DNA from: 13-2-20CM-66-19 sp963760225 | Lineage (GTDB): Bacteria > Pseudomonadota > Gammaproteobacteria > Steroidobacterales > Steroidobacteraceae | Length of the DNA stretch: 64,000 nucleotides | Assembly (NCBI GenBank): GCA_963760225.1 | Contig: CAVXCD010000001.1 | Span: 1 to 64,000, forward strand | Direction: 5' to 3' | Shown here: positions 7,893-15,879 of the stretch, piece by piece | Position numbering within the stretch: the stretch's first letter is position 1 | How the letters are laid out: the number at the start of each line of letters is the position of its first letter | The notes under the pieces: generated by a model | The model's input: the letters and a program-made list of their open reading frames with translations, nothing else | The model's database searches: none | What the model was told of the DNA's origin: nothing | Program-made: the position numbers and the translations under genes

Positions 7893-8846
7893 CTACAGAC
7901 TCTTCAGTATTTCTGCCTTCTTGGCGTCGTACTCGGTCTGGTTTATCAGCCCCTGCTTAAGTAGGTCATTAAGCTGCTTAAGGCGCTCCTCGGAGTTTGA
8001 TGCCGACAGTGGGGTATTACCAGTGCTAGCACCATTCGGTAAATGACCTGAATCGCTCGCCTTTTGATTGGCGGTCCCCTCGCCAGCTTTTTGCGCGTCA
8101 ACCGGTGCGTTCGGGTTTCCGGCTATACCGACAATACTCTGGCTGATATGAATGAACTCGGGAGAGTTCTTTTCGTATTTTTTGGTGGGACACCACGACT
8201 CAACCAGCACCACCTCATCACTACCTTGCAATGCGGTGACCAAGAATGTGTAATTTGTTCCATATAGGTTTTTGAGGTCTCCACTGTATGTGTACTGGCG
8301 AGCCGGCAATCCGTTGATAGTCAATTTCTGTAGATCACCAACTTTTGTATTGTTGAGGTTTTTCCCTGCACGCGCCCGAAGGTTTTCGGCGTAATGGTCA
8401 AAGTCCGAAATGATCTCCCCTCTGACAGCACTGACCGTGACATAAGAATCATTGGATTTGTTGGTTGCGAGCAGCAAAACCCCGTTGAATTCTTGCACTT
8501 CATTCAACGCATTCGGAGTGTATCCTTCCGGTAGATCAAGACCTGCCTTCGACGAAAAAGTGGTCGATTCTGTATATTTCGTCTTCACCAAAATAGGGCG
8601 AGCTGAATCCTTGCATAGCGATGAAGTGCCGCTGATCGATATGATGGTGATTGTTGCCCCATTGGCAGAAGTCTGCACATCACCAACCTTCGCGGTTGTT
8701 GGGAAACACATATCCCCCGCTTGGGCCTTCTTCGTAATGGGGACAAACAAGAAGAAGAACGCGTTCGCATTCATGGAAACTGTAAGCAGCGACACCAGCA
8801 TCACTAGTTGAAGCACAGCAGTGGCTGCACGTGTATTTGCTCTCAC
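7893..8846 (-). CDS. Secreted protein of unknown function with C-terminal SHOCT domain
   Basis: 317 residues if started at the GTG at 8846, which has a near-ideal GGGAGG site 5 nt upstream; the ATG at 8873 is the alternative. A signal sequence (residues 1-30, ending NANA) leads to a beta-rich central region with three Cys. The last 33 residues (SEERLKQLNDLLKQGLI and onward) are a SHOCT domain, a short amphipathic module found at C-termini of many proteins. The gene is visibly more AT-rich than the chromosomal part of the window, consistent with cargo. Function unknown. Confidence 0.75.
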   Translation of the reverse strand: MRANTRAATAVLQLVMLVSLLTVSMNANAFFFLFVPITKKAQAGDMCFPTTAKVGDVQTSANGATITIISISGTSSLCKDSARPILVKTKYTESTTFSSKAGLDLPEGYTPNALNEVQEFNGVLLLATNKSNDSYVTVSAVRGEIISDFDHYAENLRARAGKNLNNTKVGDLQKLTINGLPARQYTYSGDLKNLYGTNYTFLVTALQGSDEVVLVESWCPTKKYEKNSPEFIHISQSIVGIAGNPNAPVDAQKAGEGTANQKASDSGHLPNGASTGNTPLSASNSEERLKQLNDLLKQGLINQTEYDAKKAEILKSL

Positions 8847-9034
8847 AAAGACCTCCCGTCGCGACTGACTCATGGCCATCTGGACAGCGCACCCTGAGCG
8901 CGGATATGAGACGCCACGGTGAGACATAACCGCTGTGACCTGCATCACGCAGGCATGGCCACAGATGTGACACAGCGCGCTGCCGCGAAAGCTGGCTCGG
9001 GCGCACCTCACTATTGCCGGCCGGGGGGAGAAAA

Positions 9035-9162
9035 TTGGAGGCGGTCGAGTTTCTCGTAATCGCCTTAGGCATTGCGATGGGGGTTTGCGATTTTACCCCC
9101 TGATGGGTTGGCTTATCGGCCTTGTCGGCTTTGGTGTCTTCATCGTCGGGCGGTTTAAGTGA
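9035..9162 (+). CDS. Two tiny coupled ORFs, possible leader and small membrane protein
   Basis: A TTG at 9035 follows a strong GGGGGAG site and encodes a 22-residue hydrophobic peptide ending at 9103. Its stop overlaps an ATG at 9103 (TGATG) that encodes a 19-residue hydrophobic peptide (MGWLIGLVGFGVFIVGRFK) ending at 9162. The strong ribosome-binding site and stop-start coupling argue for translation. Neither product is recognised, and ORFs this short also arise by chance. Confidence 0.3.
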
Positions 9163-9391
9163 GCCTCGCGTGCGCAATTCGCGCACGCTCCGAAACGTCC
9201 GCCTGAGGAACACCCATCCAATCGGAACAATCTCGCAGCGTTGTGCGATGACTTTCGCGGTCACGCGCCTTGAGATGTCACCGCCTGCGCACCGCAGAAG
9301 TCATTCAGTTGAATGAAATTTTGCGCGGACAGAAGCAACGCGAGTGGATTAGTCTTGTGGCCCCAGCTCACCCGCGTGGCGAGGAGGGTTG

Positions 9392-9700
9392 ATGAGCGCA
9401 CGCGAGACGGAGGCTCTACCGCCCCTCAGGACGTTCAGGGAACGTGCCGTGTGGGCTCTATTGTGCGTCTCGTGGAAGGTCATCCGCTTCCCGGTCGTGG
9501 CGCTCATGATCATTTTGGAGCCCGTGGTGCGGCTGCTCTTGGCCGGCTTCGCTCTGCTGATAACCCTGACGGCGTTCTTCTTGAGGCTTGTGATGCCACC
9601 GCAGGCTCACGCGCCTTTTTGGACGCTGCTCGCAATCGCCGTGGGCTGCATGGCAGCACTCACGGTCTACTATGCGATCCTGCGAATCCTCTCAGCCTGA
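9392..9700 (+). CDS. Small membrane protein of unknown function
   Basis: 102 residues from the ATG at 9392, preceded by GAGGAGGG; a TTG immediately upstream at 9389 is possible. Two to three transmembrane helices: around residues 38-75, perhaps two close segments, and 80-100. It has an acidic and Arg-rich cytoplasmic N-terminus. It converges on the FlhC-like gene with a 9-bp overlap. No family recognised; a role in the element's envelope functions is only a guess. Confidence 0.6.
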   Translation: MSARETEALPPLRTFRERAVWALLCVSWKVIRFPVVALMIILEPVVRLLLAGFALLITLTAFFLRLVMPPQAHAPFWTLLAIAVGCMAALTVYYAILRILSA

Positions 9701-10378
9701 GCCTTTGTGGGCTTCGTCAAAGAGGGTCAGCTGCACGCCGCCCTCCGGCTCCTGCTCGGCAGGCTCGGCAGGCTTGGAAAGCCTTTCCACTTTTGACCGC
9801 ATGACCTTCGAAACTGCTGCCTTCTTAGCCGCGCGGGTCTTATGCTGACAGTCCTCACAGATTGGTCGCTCCAGCGTGAGTTGGTCCGCCACGACCATGG
9901 CGGGGCAGCTGGCGCAGCGAGCGATCGCCCACTGCTCACCTTCTGCCAAGTTATTGAGCAGCATAACCAACTGGTCAAATGTCAAACGTGCGTGTGGAAC
10001 GAAATCTTGAAAGAGCTCGAGTGCCGCACACAAGCGCTCGCCCCGTGCCAGATCTGGAAGGCTCGACTTCGCATTCGCCACCGGTTGAGTGGGCAGCACC
10101 TTCAACATCTCGCATACGCCAGCGATCGTATCTGCTTCAGTTCGCAGGCCTGGGGAAGTCAGAAGCGCAGCGAGATGATGCGGGGTAGGACCCGGCGGTC
10201 GCCGAAGCACCTTTTGAGGCTTCTCCCGCCGGTGCAACTTAGAGAGCTTGCGTACACGGTCCGCCGACAGCCCTGTCCACGCGCTGATCGTGCGCGTGCG
10301 CGCCTCGTGAGAGAGCATGCGCATGGCAAGATTGAAGCTGCGCAAGTCGCGGGCATAGACGGCGTCGGAGACACGCAT
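9692..10378 (-). CDS. FlhC-like transcriptional activator (SetC/AcaC type)
   Basis: 228 residues from the ATG at 10378. The N-terminal part (RDLRSFNLAMRMLSHEAR, then TGLSADRVRKL) matches the FlhC helical DNA-binding region. The C-terminal part has a CASC...CEDC zinc site (C-x2-C-x15-C-x2-C), almost the spacing of E. coli FlhC. FlhC works with FlhD as a hetero-oligomer; in conjugative elements the homologs SetC and AcaC activate transfer genes. It is the last gene of a minus-strand array after three DUF6502-type genes, 32 bp downstream of the nearest. No flagellar genes are nearby. The family call is by eye. Confidence 0.7.
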   Translation of the reverse strand: MRVSDAVYARDLRSFNLAMRMLSHEARTRTISAWTGLSADRVRKLSKLHRREKPQKVLRRPPGPTPHHLAALLTSPGLRTEADTIAGVCEMLKVLPTQPVANAKSSLPDLARGERLCAALELFQDFVPHARLTFDQLVMLLNNLAEGEQWAIARCASCPAMVVADQLTLERPICEDCQHKTRAAKKAAVSKVMRSKVERLSKPAEPAEQEPEGGVQLTLFDEAHKGSG

Positions 10379-10409
10379 GACGCAATCAGAGGCGCGATGG
10401 CCTTCACTC

Positions 10410-11192
10410 CTATTTCCGACGCAATGTCCGGCGCCTTGCACGCTGTTTGGAAGGCAGCGGTTCCTCGCCGATCCGGTAGAGACCGGTTCCTATGTGGACC
10501 GTGCGCTCGCCTTTGCGGCGCTTTTGTTCATAGCCATGTAGCTTTCCATCCGCCTGCTCAAGCAGACGATTACCGTGGCGACGGAGCCATCGGTCGAACG
10601 CCGAGATGGCGCTTACTGGAACGCGAGCGTTTACGGCGAACACTTCATACCAGCCAGGCGTTGAGCGTCGCGGGCGGGCGTTGTGTTCCAACGTGCTCAA
10701 CATCGCGACCAGCGCCCCTAGGCTTCGAGCATGGTATGGAGGTCCCGACCCGCGAAACATCAGCACCCGGTCGCGCGGCAAGTATCGTGCCCCGCTTCTT
10801 CGAAGCACTGCGCGACGCAACAGGTGAGCCAGGATTTTGTCCACGTCGAGCTTTGGATCCACCTGCCGCGCCAGAGCCTCGAGCGAGCGCTCACCACCGC
10901 GCAATCTCAGGGGCTGAGGGTTCCCCTTTGAATCGAGATAGGTGGGATCTTGAAACCACAGCGTCAGCACATGGGCCGCCGCGTCCATCTCCGAAACTGC
11001 CGCTTTGGGGGTTTGCGCCCACGATCTCGGAACCTGGCGACAGGCCTTCAGAACCTCCTGGGCGATGTGCTGCGGCGTGCACCCGCAGCGCGCAAGCACG
11101 CGAACAAATCGAGCGACCGCTTCCTGTGCGCGAGCCTCCAGAGTCGAAGGAGAGGCTCTATGAGAGCGATTTGGGGCCTCCCGGCGTCGCAT
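10410..11192 (-). CDS. DUF6502-type protein, paralog 3 of the array
   Basis: 260 residues. The start ATG at 11192 overlaps the stop of the preceding gene (TGATG), showing coupling. An N-terminal helical region precedes a segment with FQDPTYLDSKGNP and RLRGGERSLEAL, matching the order seen in the third, most typical copy at 12093. A later HARSLGALVAMLSTLEHN helix is also shared. The tail is Arg/Lys-rich. DUF6502 proteins have no assigned function. The copy is strongly diverged from its neighbours, so the expansion is old. Confidence 0.65.
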   Translation of the reverse strand: MRRREAPNRSHRASPSTLEARAQEAVARFVRVLARCGCTPQHIAQEVLKACRQVPRSWAQTPKAAVSEMDAAAHVLTLWFQDPTYLDSKGNPQPLRLRGGERSLEALARQVDPKLDVDKILAHLLRRAVLRRSGARYLPRDRVLMFRGSGPPYHARSLGALVAMLSTLEHNARPRRSTPGWYEVFAVNARVPVSAISAFDRWLRRHGNRLLEQADGKLHGYEQKRRKGERTVHIGTGLYRIGEEPLPSKQRARRRTLRRK

Positions 11193-11989
11193 CAGGCGCC
11201 TCCTCCCCTTCTCTTCTTGCGGCGCCGTACTCGGCCTGCACGCAGCGGTTTGCGCCGAGGTCGCACTCGACTGTCGGGGGGGCCCGCGAAAACACAGACG
11301 TCTACACCGACCCGTACTCTGGGCCCACTCTTCTCATCCGCCTCGCGGTTCTGCAAAAAGTTGTCCGCGCCCTCGAGGAACCTCTCACCAAACTGCTCTA
11401 CCCACGCATAGAAAGCCGGCAACGCACTCACCGGAATGCTCGGATTCATGGCCGCGCGTTCATAGAGCCGGGGACCTTTACCCGCGACATTGTGGTCGAC
11501 GGTTCGCAGCATCCCCAGCAAGGCATTCATGCCGTGAACCCGGGCGCTAGCTTTCCGGTAGACAAGGGAGCGTTTGGTCGGCGTGTACAGACCCTTGCGG
11601 CAGCAGACACTCTTTGAGCGGAGTAGGGATTCGGCGACGGAAGCTGGATCCTCGCCGGGCAGCACACGCGCGATCAGGGCGCTTAAGGAAGGACCTCGAC
11701 CGCGCAGAGGCAGTGCCACAGGCACCCCCTCGCCGTCCAAGTACAGAGGGTCCGAATGCCAATAGGCGATGATGTGCGGCAGGTCGTAATAGAAAACGAG
11801 TTGTGTCGGATCCCAGGGTCGGGTCGGTTCTTTGAGCTCGCTGCAGATGTCACGAAAGTCGCGCCATAGTCTCTTCGGTGAGTGCCCTCCGTGAACGAGA
11901 ATCCGCGCCAAGCGCGAAAGACACTCCCGCGCATACTCCACGCCAGTTCCGCGCAATCCGGTCCGTCGAACATGACGCCTTGCGCTCAT
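11192..11989 (-). CDS. DUF6502-type protein, paralog 2 of the array
   Basis: 265 residues from the ATG at 11989, chosen because it aligns with the start of the next paralog; in-frame starts up to 12085 exist. The layout matches the flanking copies: an N-terminal helix region (ECLSRLARILVHGGHSPKRL), then HSDPLYLDGEG, RGRGPSLSALI and NALLGMLRTVDHN. The C-terminus is very basic (RRRKKRR), suggesting nucleic-acid contact, but this is inference. It is coupled to the downstream copy. Confidence 0.65.
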   Translation of the reverse strand: MSARRHVRRTGLRGTGVEYARECLSRLARILVHGGHSPKRLWRDFRDICSELKEPTRPWDPTQLVFYYDLPHIIAYWHSDPLYLDGEGVPVALPLRGRGPSLSALIARVLPGEDPASVAESLLRSKSVCCRKGLYTPTKRSLVYRKASARVHGMNALLGMLRTVDHNVAGKGPRLYERAAMNPSIPVSALPAFYAWVEQFGERFLEGADNFLQNREADEKSGPRVRVGVDVCVFAGPPDSRVRPRRKPLRAGRVRRRKKRRGGGA

Positions 11990-12092
11990 TGTTGAATGAC
12001 CGCCCTCGGCAACGGCATGGAGGTCCCCGGATCCTCTCCGGGATCTCCGGTCAGTGCCCCTTCGCGTAATGCCCGCCATACGCAACCGTTCC

Positions 12093-12983
12093 CTATCGCT
12101 TATGTCTCCGCCTCTTCACTCTGGCGGCCGTCGTCGTGACATCCGTCCCAGCGGATATGTCATCGTCTTGCAATTCGAACACGTAAACCGTGAGACCAAG
12201 GGATGCCGGCTCCGGCTCACCTCGCTTGCCCTTCAGCGTGTGCAAGGAGTCGTTCAGCGCGTCGCCCTGTGAGTCAACGAGTGCCTCCGCCTGCAGTTCC
12301 AGATCGCGTCTAAGCATTGGCACATAGCGGGGATCGAGTCGCGCATTGACCACTCGTCGCACATAGCGCGCACGCGCCGGATATTTGAGATTATGAAGGA
12401 GCGTCGCGGTGAGTTCCGCGACGTGCTCACCGAAAGCTATAACGCCATCTGGGTCCCATCGCACCGTGGCATAAGTGCGACTCAACGCCTCGAGCCGTCC
12501 GTCCGACAGACGCCGAACCGCTTTCACGCGCAGGAGCTCATCCAGAATAGTTGCGATGCGCCAGCGTTCACCGCTGTAGCGATCAACCAATGCAGCGAAC
12601 GAGCGCCTGCCACCCCGAACCGGCAGGATGGCGGGACCTCCCGTTGTGGTGTCTTGAAAGGATGGGTCGGTCCACCACCCCGTCAGGACGCGCTCTGCAC
12701 GTTGACGCCCGCGATCGTGGACGGGCTCGGCCGAATCGGCAGCGAGAATATTGGCTACCTCGACGCGCGTCAGCCCGGTGACGACAGAGATGCGGGACGC
12801 GTTCGGACGGTTCGACTCGCCACCACTCACACGTCCTTGATCACGCGCCGCGCGGACGTAGGCTAGCTTGACCAGGGAGACGAAGTCCCCCACGCCCACC
12901 CCCGCCTCCAGCATCCACTTCACCAACGGATCCAGAAGCCGAAGCACCGCCAAGCGAACGGCCGACTTCAGGGACTCACTCAT
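12093..12983 (-). CDS. DUF6502 family protein, first gene of the array
   Basis: 296 residues from the ATG at 12983, with GGGGGAG just upstream. It is the copy closest to DUF6502 family members: RLLDPLVKWMLEAGVGVGDF at the N-terminus, a winged-helix-like stretch (NASRISVVTGLTRVEVANIL), RVLTGWWTDPSFQD, then SFAALVDRYSGE and a long helical C-terminus. The helix-turn-helix-like segment suggests DNA binding, which is inference because the family is uncharacterised. It is the promoter-proximal gene, divergent from the FlhD-like gene. Confidence 0.75.
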   Translation of the reverse strand: MSESLKSAVRLAVLRLLDPLVKWMLEAGVGVGDFVSLVKLAYVRAARDQGRVSGGESNRPNASRISVVTGLTRVEVANILAADSAEPVHDRGRQRAERVLTGWWTDPSFQDTTTGGPAILPVRGGRRSFAALVDRYSGERWRIATILDELLRVKAVRRLSDGRLEALSRTYATVRWDPDGVIAFGEHVAELTATLLHNLKYPARARYVRRVVNARLDPRYVPMLRRDLELQAEALVDSQGDALNDSLHTLKGKRGEPEPASLGLTVYVFELQDDDISAGTDVTTTAARVKRRRHKR

Positions 12984-13170
12984 TGACTCCCCCTGGTACA
13001 ACCAAGGTAGCTCTGAGGCGTGTACGAGAATTAACCACTACCGGAAAGCCCTGCCACGAGGAAACAGCAGGCCTTGGAGCGCTCACGCATCCTCAGACCT
13101 CCTCTCCGCAGACCTTCTCCCCGCCACACCTTTCAAACTCACTCAGTTGCACATTCACATGTGCTATGGT

Positions 13171-13188
13171 ACTTACTGTACAGTAAGT
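13171..13188. promoter_or_regulatory. Perfect 18-bp palindrome, candidate operator
   Basis: ACTTACTGT/ACAGTAAGT is a perfect inverted repeat in the 281-bp region between the divergent DUF6502 array and the FlhD-like gene. A TTGCAC at 13147 placed 17 bp before TACTTA (13170) could form a plus-strand promoter with the palindrome covering its -10. A dimeric repressor bound here could silence both divergent transcripts. The regulator is not identified. Confidence 0.6.
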
Positions 13189-13189
13189 G

Positions 13190-13205
13190 TATGTATTAGT
13201 ACATA
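13190..13205. promoter_or_regulatory. Second inverted repeat beside the palindrome
   Basis: TATGTA-ttag-TACATA lies directly next to the 18-bp palindrome, about 60 bp before the FlhD-like start. It may be a second operator for a different protein or part of a cooperative site. Seen in sequence; function inferred. Confidence 0.4.
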
Positions 13206-13264
13206 TGAAAATCTAGGGCGAACTCGAGGGGCAATCCGGACAAGAACCGGGAAGTGAGTGACCC

Positions 13265-14017
13265 ATGGGTTCCCGTAGAGACGACCTCCCGGCCCACCGA
13301 GCGCCAAGGAGCCGAGTCCGGCGGCGCGTACCTCCCAAGCCTTTGCTAGGCAACTCAACGAAGGCGACTCCGCAAGAGGAGGAGCACCCACCGCCAGCCG
13401 TACGCCCTCGGGAGGAGGTACAGCGTGTCAATCAGCGTTGCATCGAGATGTTGACGCAAGTTGCACGCATGGCGCGCCCGGAAACGTCGCCACTCGTCAC
13501 GGAGTTGCGTGAGGCCTTACTCCAGATGACTCCGGAGAGGCGGGTGCGAGCGGCCCGCCGCACGTTCCTGCTGGTTGACATGGAGCTCGGAAACACAGAT
13601 CTGTGGCGGCGGTTTAAGAGCCATCCCGCGCGCGTCGAGCCCTCCCTCACAGGGCGCGGGATATTTCCGCGGGCGGCTGCTGTTCAGCTTGCTCGAGACA
13701 CATTGATGCTGGCCTGGTACGGGGTTCGCGCGGACTGCCACGGTGCAAGACTGCTTCTGGGACTGAGCGCCGCGGTCTCGGACATCATCGCCAGCCTGTC
13801 CCTGACCGATATCAATCGGATCGCGGAGCGGCAGTTTTGCTACGTGCGACCCCGCTGGGAAGACCGACCTGACCTATGGCTGAAACTACTCTCAGCCTCT
13901 CAGACCGCCGACATTCGACGCGCGCGGGATATCAATTTGCGCGGGTTGCAGTTGATTGTCGGTGCCATCGTGATTCCGACAAGTGTTCGACATCAGCCTT
14001 GGAACCGCCCTGCATGA
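13265..14017 (+). CDS. FlhD-like transcriptional activator with N-terminal extension (SetD/AcaD type)
   Basis: 250 residues. Residues about 140-232 follow the FlhD pattern: a first helix with LARDTLMLAWYGV, then ARLLLGLSAAVSDIIASLSL, LTDINRIAERQF and a final helix. This parallels E. coli FlhD LLLAQRLI...LAALTLPQMVKLAE. The first 50 residues are basic and Pro-rich and may be partly untranslated; the start at 13265 is not certain. FlhD partners FlhC, and a FlhC-like gene lies 3 kb away. No flagellar genes are present, so this pair probably regulates transfer. The family call rests on visual comparison. Confidence 0.6.
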   Translation: MGSRRDDLPAHRAPRSRVRRRVPPKPLLGNSTKATPQEEEHPPPAVRPREEVQRVNQRCIEMLTQVARMARPETSPLVTELREALLQMTPERRVRAARRTFLLVDMELGNTDLWRRFKSHPARVEPSLTGRGIFPRAAAVQLARDTLMLAWYGVRADCHGARLLLGLSAAVSDIIASLSLTDINRIAERQFCYVRPRWEDRPDLWLKLLSASQTADIRRARDINLRGLQLIVGAIVIPTSVRHQPWNRPA

Positions 14018-14422
14018 TTGGCCTAGTCATGAGCTGGTGGATCTCTCTAGAGGCTCAGAAAAGCAACGCCGGCGCCAGATAAGCTTTAGGAAATAATCCG
14101 AAACTCGTGTTCTAAATGTTAGGCGGTACTGGGATCGAACCAGTGGCCCCTGCCGTGTGAAACGGAAGTAGGGTGCCTACGAATCAACCATATGCGAGCT
14201 GGGCCACCAGTTGCAACAGGTACTTAGCATCACGTGATGTCACTTGATATCACGCAGTGTCACGAGCGAACTGTCCCAAAATTGTCCCAGCGCTCGCTGA
14301 CGCGGCGGGCATTGCGTGGCATGCACATTGCCGATTTGATCAAAAAAGTGATTCGCTTCTCGACCCACCGGGTCAATGGACCAAGTTCCGAGATCGGAGC
14401 TGCACGTGCCGCGCCATTCGTC
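14018..14422. other. Intergenic region with tRNA-like remnant and GTCAC-type repeats
   Basis: No convincing gene in these 405 bp. It contains a tRNA-like segment on the minus strand (listed separately) and, at about 14230-14265, clustered TCAC/GTGA motifs including GTGATATCAC-type half-palindromes. The short ORFs on both strands have no coding character. The content looks like remains of an older integration event. Confidence 0.4.
14121..14208 (-). other. tRNA-like remnant (degenerate)
   Basis: On the minus strand a perfect T-arm (ACTGG-TTCGATC-CCAGT) is followed by ACCGCC, and upstream CCG-TTTCACA-CGG could form an anticodon arm reading UCA. The 5' part does not give a proper D-arm, and no 5' strand pairs with the acceptor end. 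It is therefore more likely a broken tRNA 3' fragment or tRNA mimic than a functional gene. Confidence 0.3.
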
Positions 14423-15037
14423 TCACTTACAGGCGCCAGCGGCCTTTCCGAGTGCACAGCCAGCAGCAACCGGCAGGGAAACCAGTATCACCAAGCCGAG
14501 AGCGAGAGAGCCACCAAGTGATGCGAGGGGGGAAGCCCTCCACGAGTAGCCATTTTCGGTTTCGACCTCGATTTCATATGGCTCGTTGAGCTGATACTGC
14601 GAGCCAACCTGCACATCGCCGGCGTTGTACCGTTCACCGTGCAACTCTGTCGTAAACCACGCGCCACGTGGTGATCGGGAGAATCCAGCTCTGACTGCAG
14701 ATTCGAGATCCTCACGGGGAGCACCCGAGACCCGGAGTGTGACAGTTCCCGTCGTGCTCCCACTTGAATCAACGCGGAACTCAGAAAAGGTTGCGTGAGT
14801 GAAGGGATGGAAGGATCCCTTTATGGCTTGGACAAGGGCCACTGGAACGTCAAACACATAGTGGAAGTCATGTGTCATGACCACAAGCTTCTTCTCATCG
14901 GAGGAGATCAGTACACTCGATATCACCTCTTTCGATTTCGCATAATTCGGGACCTTCCTGTACTGCGCCAGGGACACGGAAACTCTTCCCATGGCTAACC
15001 ATCCGCATGAGTGCGCGAGGAACGAGCGTCTGTTCAT
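14423..15037 (-). CDS. Exported membrane-anchored protein of unknown function
   Basis: 204 residues from the ATG at 15037 (AGGAG upstream). The N-terminus begins MNRRSFL with a following hydrophobic stretch, resembling a Tat or Sec signal. The middle is beta-rich (VLISSDEKKLVVMTHD, VTLRVSGAP). A C-terminal hydrophobic segment of about 20 residues (LALGLVILVSLPVAAG) would anchor it. No family recognised. It belongs to a run of exported accessory proteins in the element. Confidence 0.6.
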   Translation of the reverse strand: MNRRSFLAHSCGWLAMGRVSVSLAQYRKVPNYAKSKEVISSVLISSDEKKLVVMTHDFHYVFDVPVALVQAIKGSFHPFTHATFSEFRVDSSGSTTGTVTLRVSGAPREDLESAVRAGFSRSPRGAWFTTELHGERYNAGDVQVGSQYQLNEPYEIEVETENGYSWRASPLASLGGSLALGLVILVSLPVAAGCALGKAAGACK

Positions 15038-15226
15038 AGTGGCTCCTGGTTGCTCCCCGGCTAGCGCTCCCAAAGTAGACTGCCGCGGCGGCACTTTCAA
15101 TGGTTCGATCTTTCAGTAGTTTCGCTCGGGGCCTTCCGAATCGCTCCGACCCACTTCTGGCCGACTTCACGCGACTCCGCTCTCAGCACACACTTGCGGC
15201 AACGGTTTAACGGCGGTCGACCGGCT

Positions 15227-15529
15227 CTATTTGCAGCAGCCCGCCGCGCAGGCATTCTGTTGCGCATGAACGAGCGCCCACTGTGTCGTTCCCTCATATG
15301 GCGAACCTTTCCCTGCCTCCCTCATGCGCTCCTTGAAAACCTCGCATTGCGGCTTATCGGACAGCAACTCGGTCATTCGCTCGGCTTGAGACGATGCATC
15401 CTTCTGCACGAGCGGCTGCATGAGCTGTTGGCCGGCGGTTTCAGCCGCAGCCGCCACGAGCGCAGGCGGCGACTTGGAGCAGGCCGAGAGTGCGACGGCA
15501 CTCACCATGACGTAGCTCATGAGCCGCAT
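15227..15529 (-). CDS. Small lipoprotein of unknown function
   Basis: 100 residues from the ATG at 15529 (AGGA upstream). A lipoprotein signal ends with VALSAC. The mature part is helical and charged, with five further Cys, three of them in CAAGCC at the C-terminus. The Cys-rich end could form disulfides or bind metal. Orphan; orientation agrees with neighbouring exported genes. Confidence 0.6.
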   Translation of the reverse strand: MRLMSYVMVSAVALSACSKSPPALVAAAAETAGQQLMQPLVQKDASSQAERMTELLSDKPQCEVFKERMREAGKGSPYEGTTQWALVHAQQNACAAGCCK

Positions 15530-15879
15530 CCAGGTTCCTACAGTTTTCTCTTTCGGTCCAATCCGGGGACAATGGATTTTGCTCCCAAAGAGTCTGCATC
15601 CGATGTGAATTGGCACTCGTCTCGGCGGCGGATTCTTGGCCGGCAGTGGCCGGTATCCGTGAAATCGCAGCCTGACTGGCCGGTTCTGGGCGGTCGCTGC
15701 CGTCTGCGTCCAGGGAACAGATCGGGCGCTAACGGAGATCCGGCCGGAGTTGACCCTGTGCAGGCATCAGCGACCGACCGCTTTGGGGCATCAGGATTCC
15801 AAGGTGCCAGGCACGCGCGTTCGCGCAACTAATCGCGTTCAATGTCGGCCTAATCGCTTTCACCCGGTAAAGGGGTCCG
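15530..15879. other. Intergenic region, repeat-like, no gene seen
   Basis: These 350 bp hold GGCCGG-rich short inverted segments around 15640-15700, resembling degenerate intergenic repeat elements of proteobacteria. The overlapping short ORFs have no domain, signal or ribosome-binding site, so no gene is called. Confidence 0.35.

Noticed and set aside
9168..9188. Rho-independent terminator
   Set aside because: The 8-bp inverted repeat has no following T-run on either strand; treated as a possible operator instead.
9842..11617. 591-residue plus-strand ORF across the FlhC-like and DUF6502-type genes
   Set aside because: No recognisable domain; the minus-strand genes carry zinc-site and family motifs and stop-start coupling.
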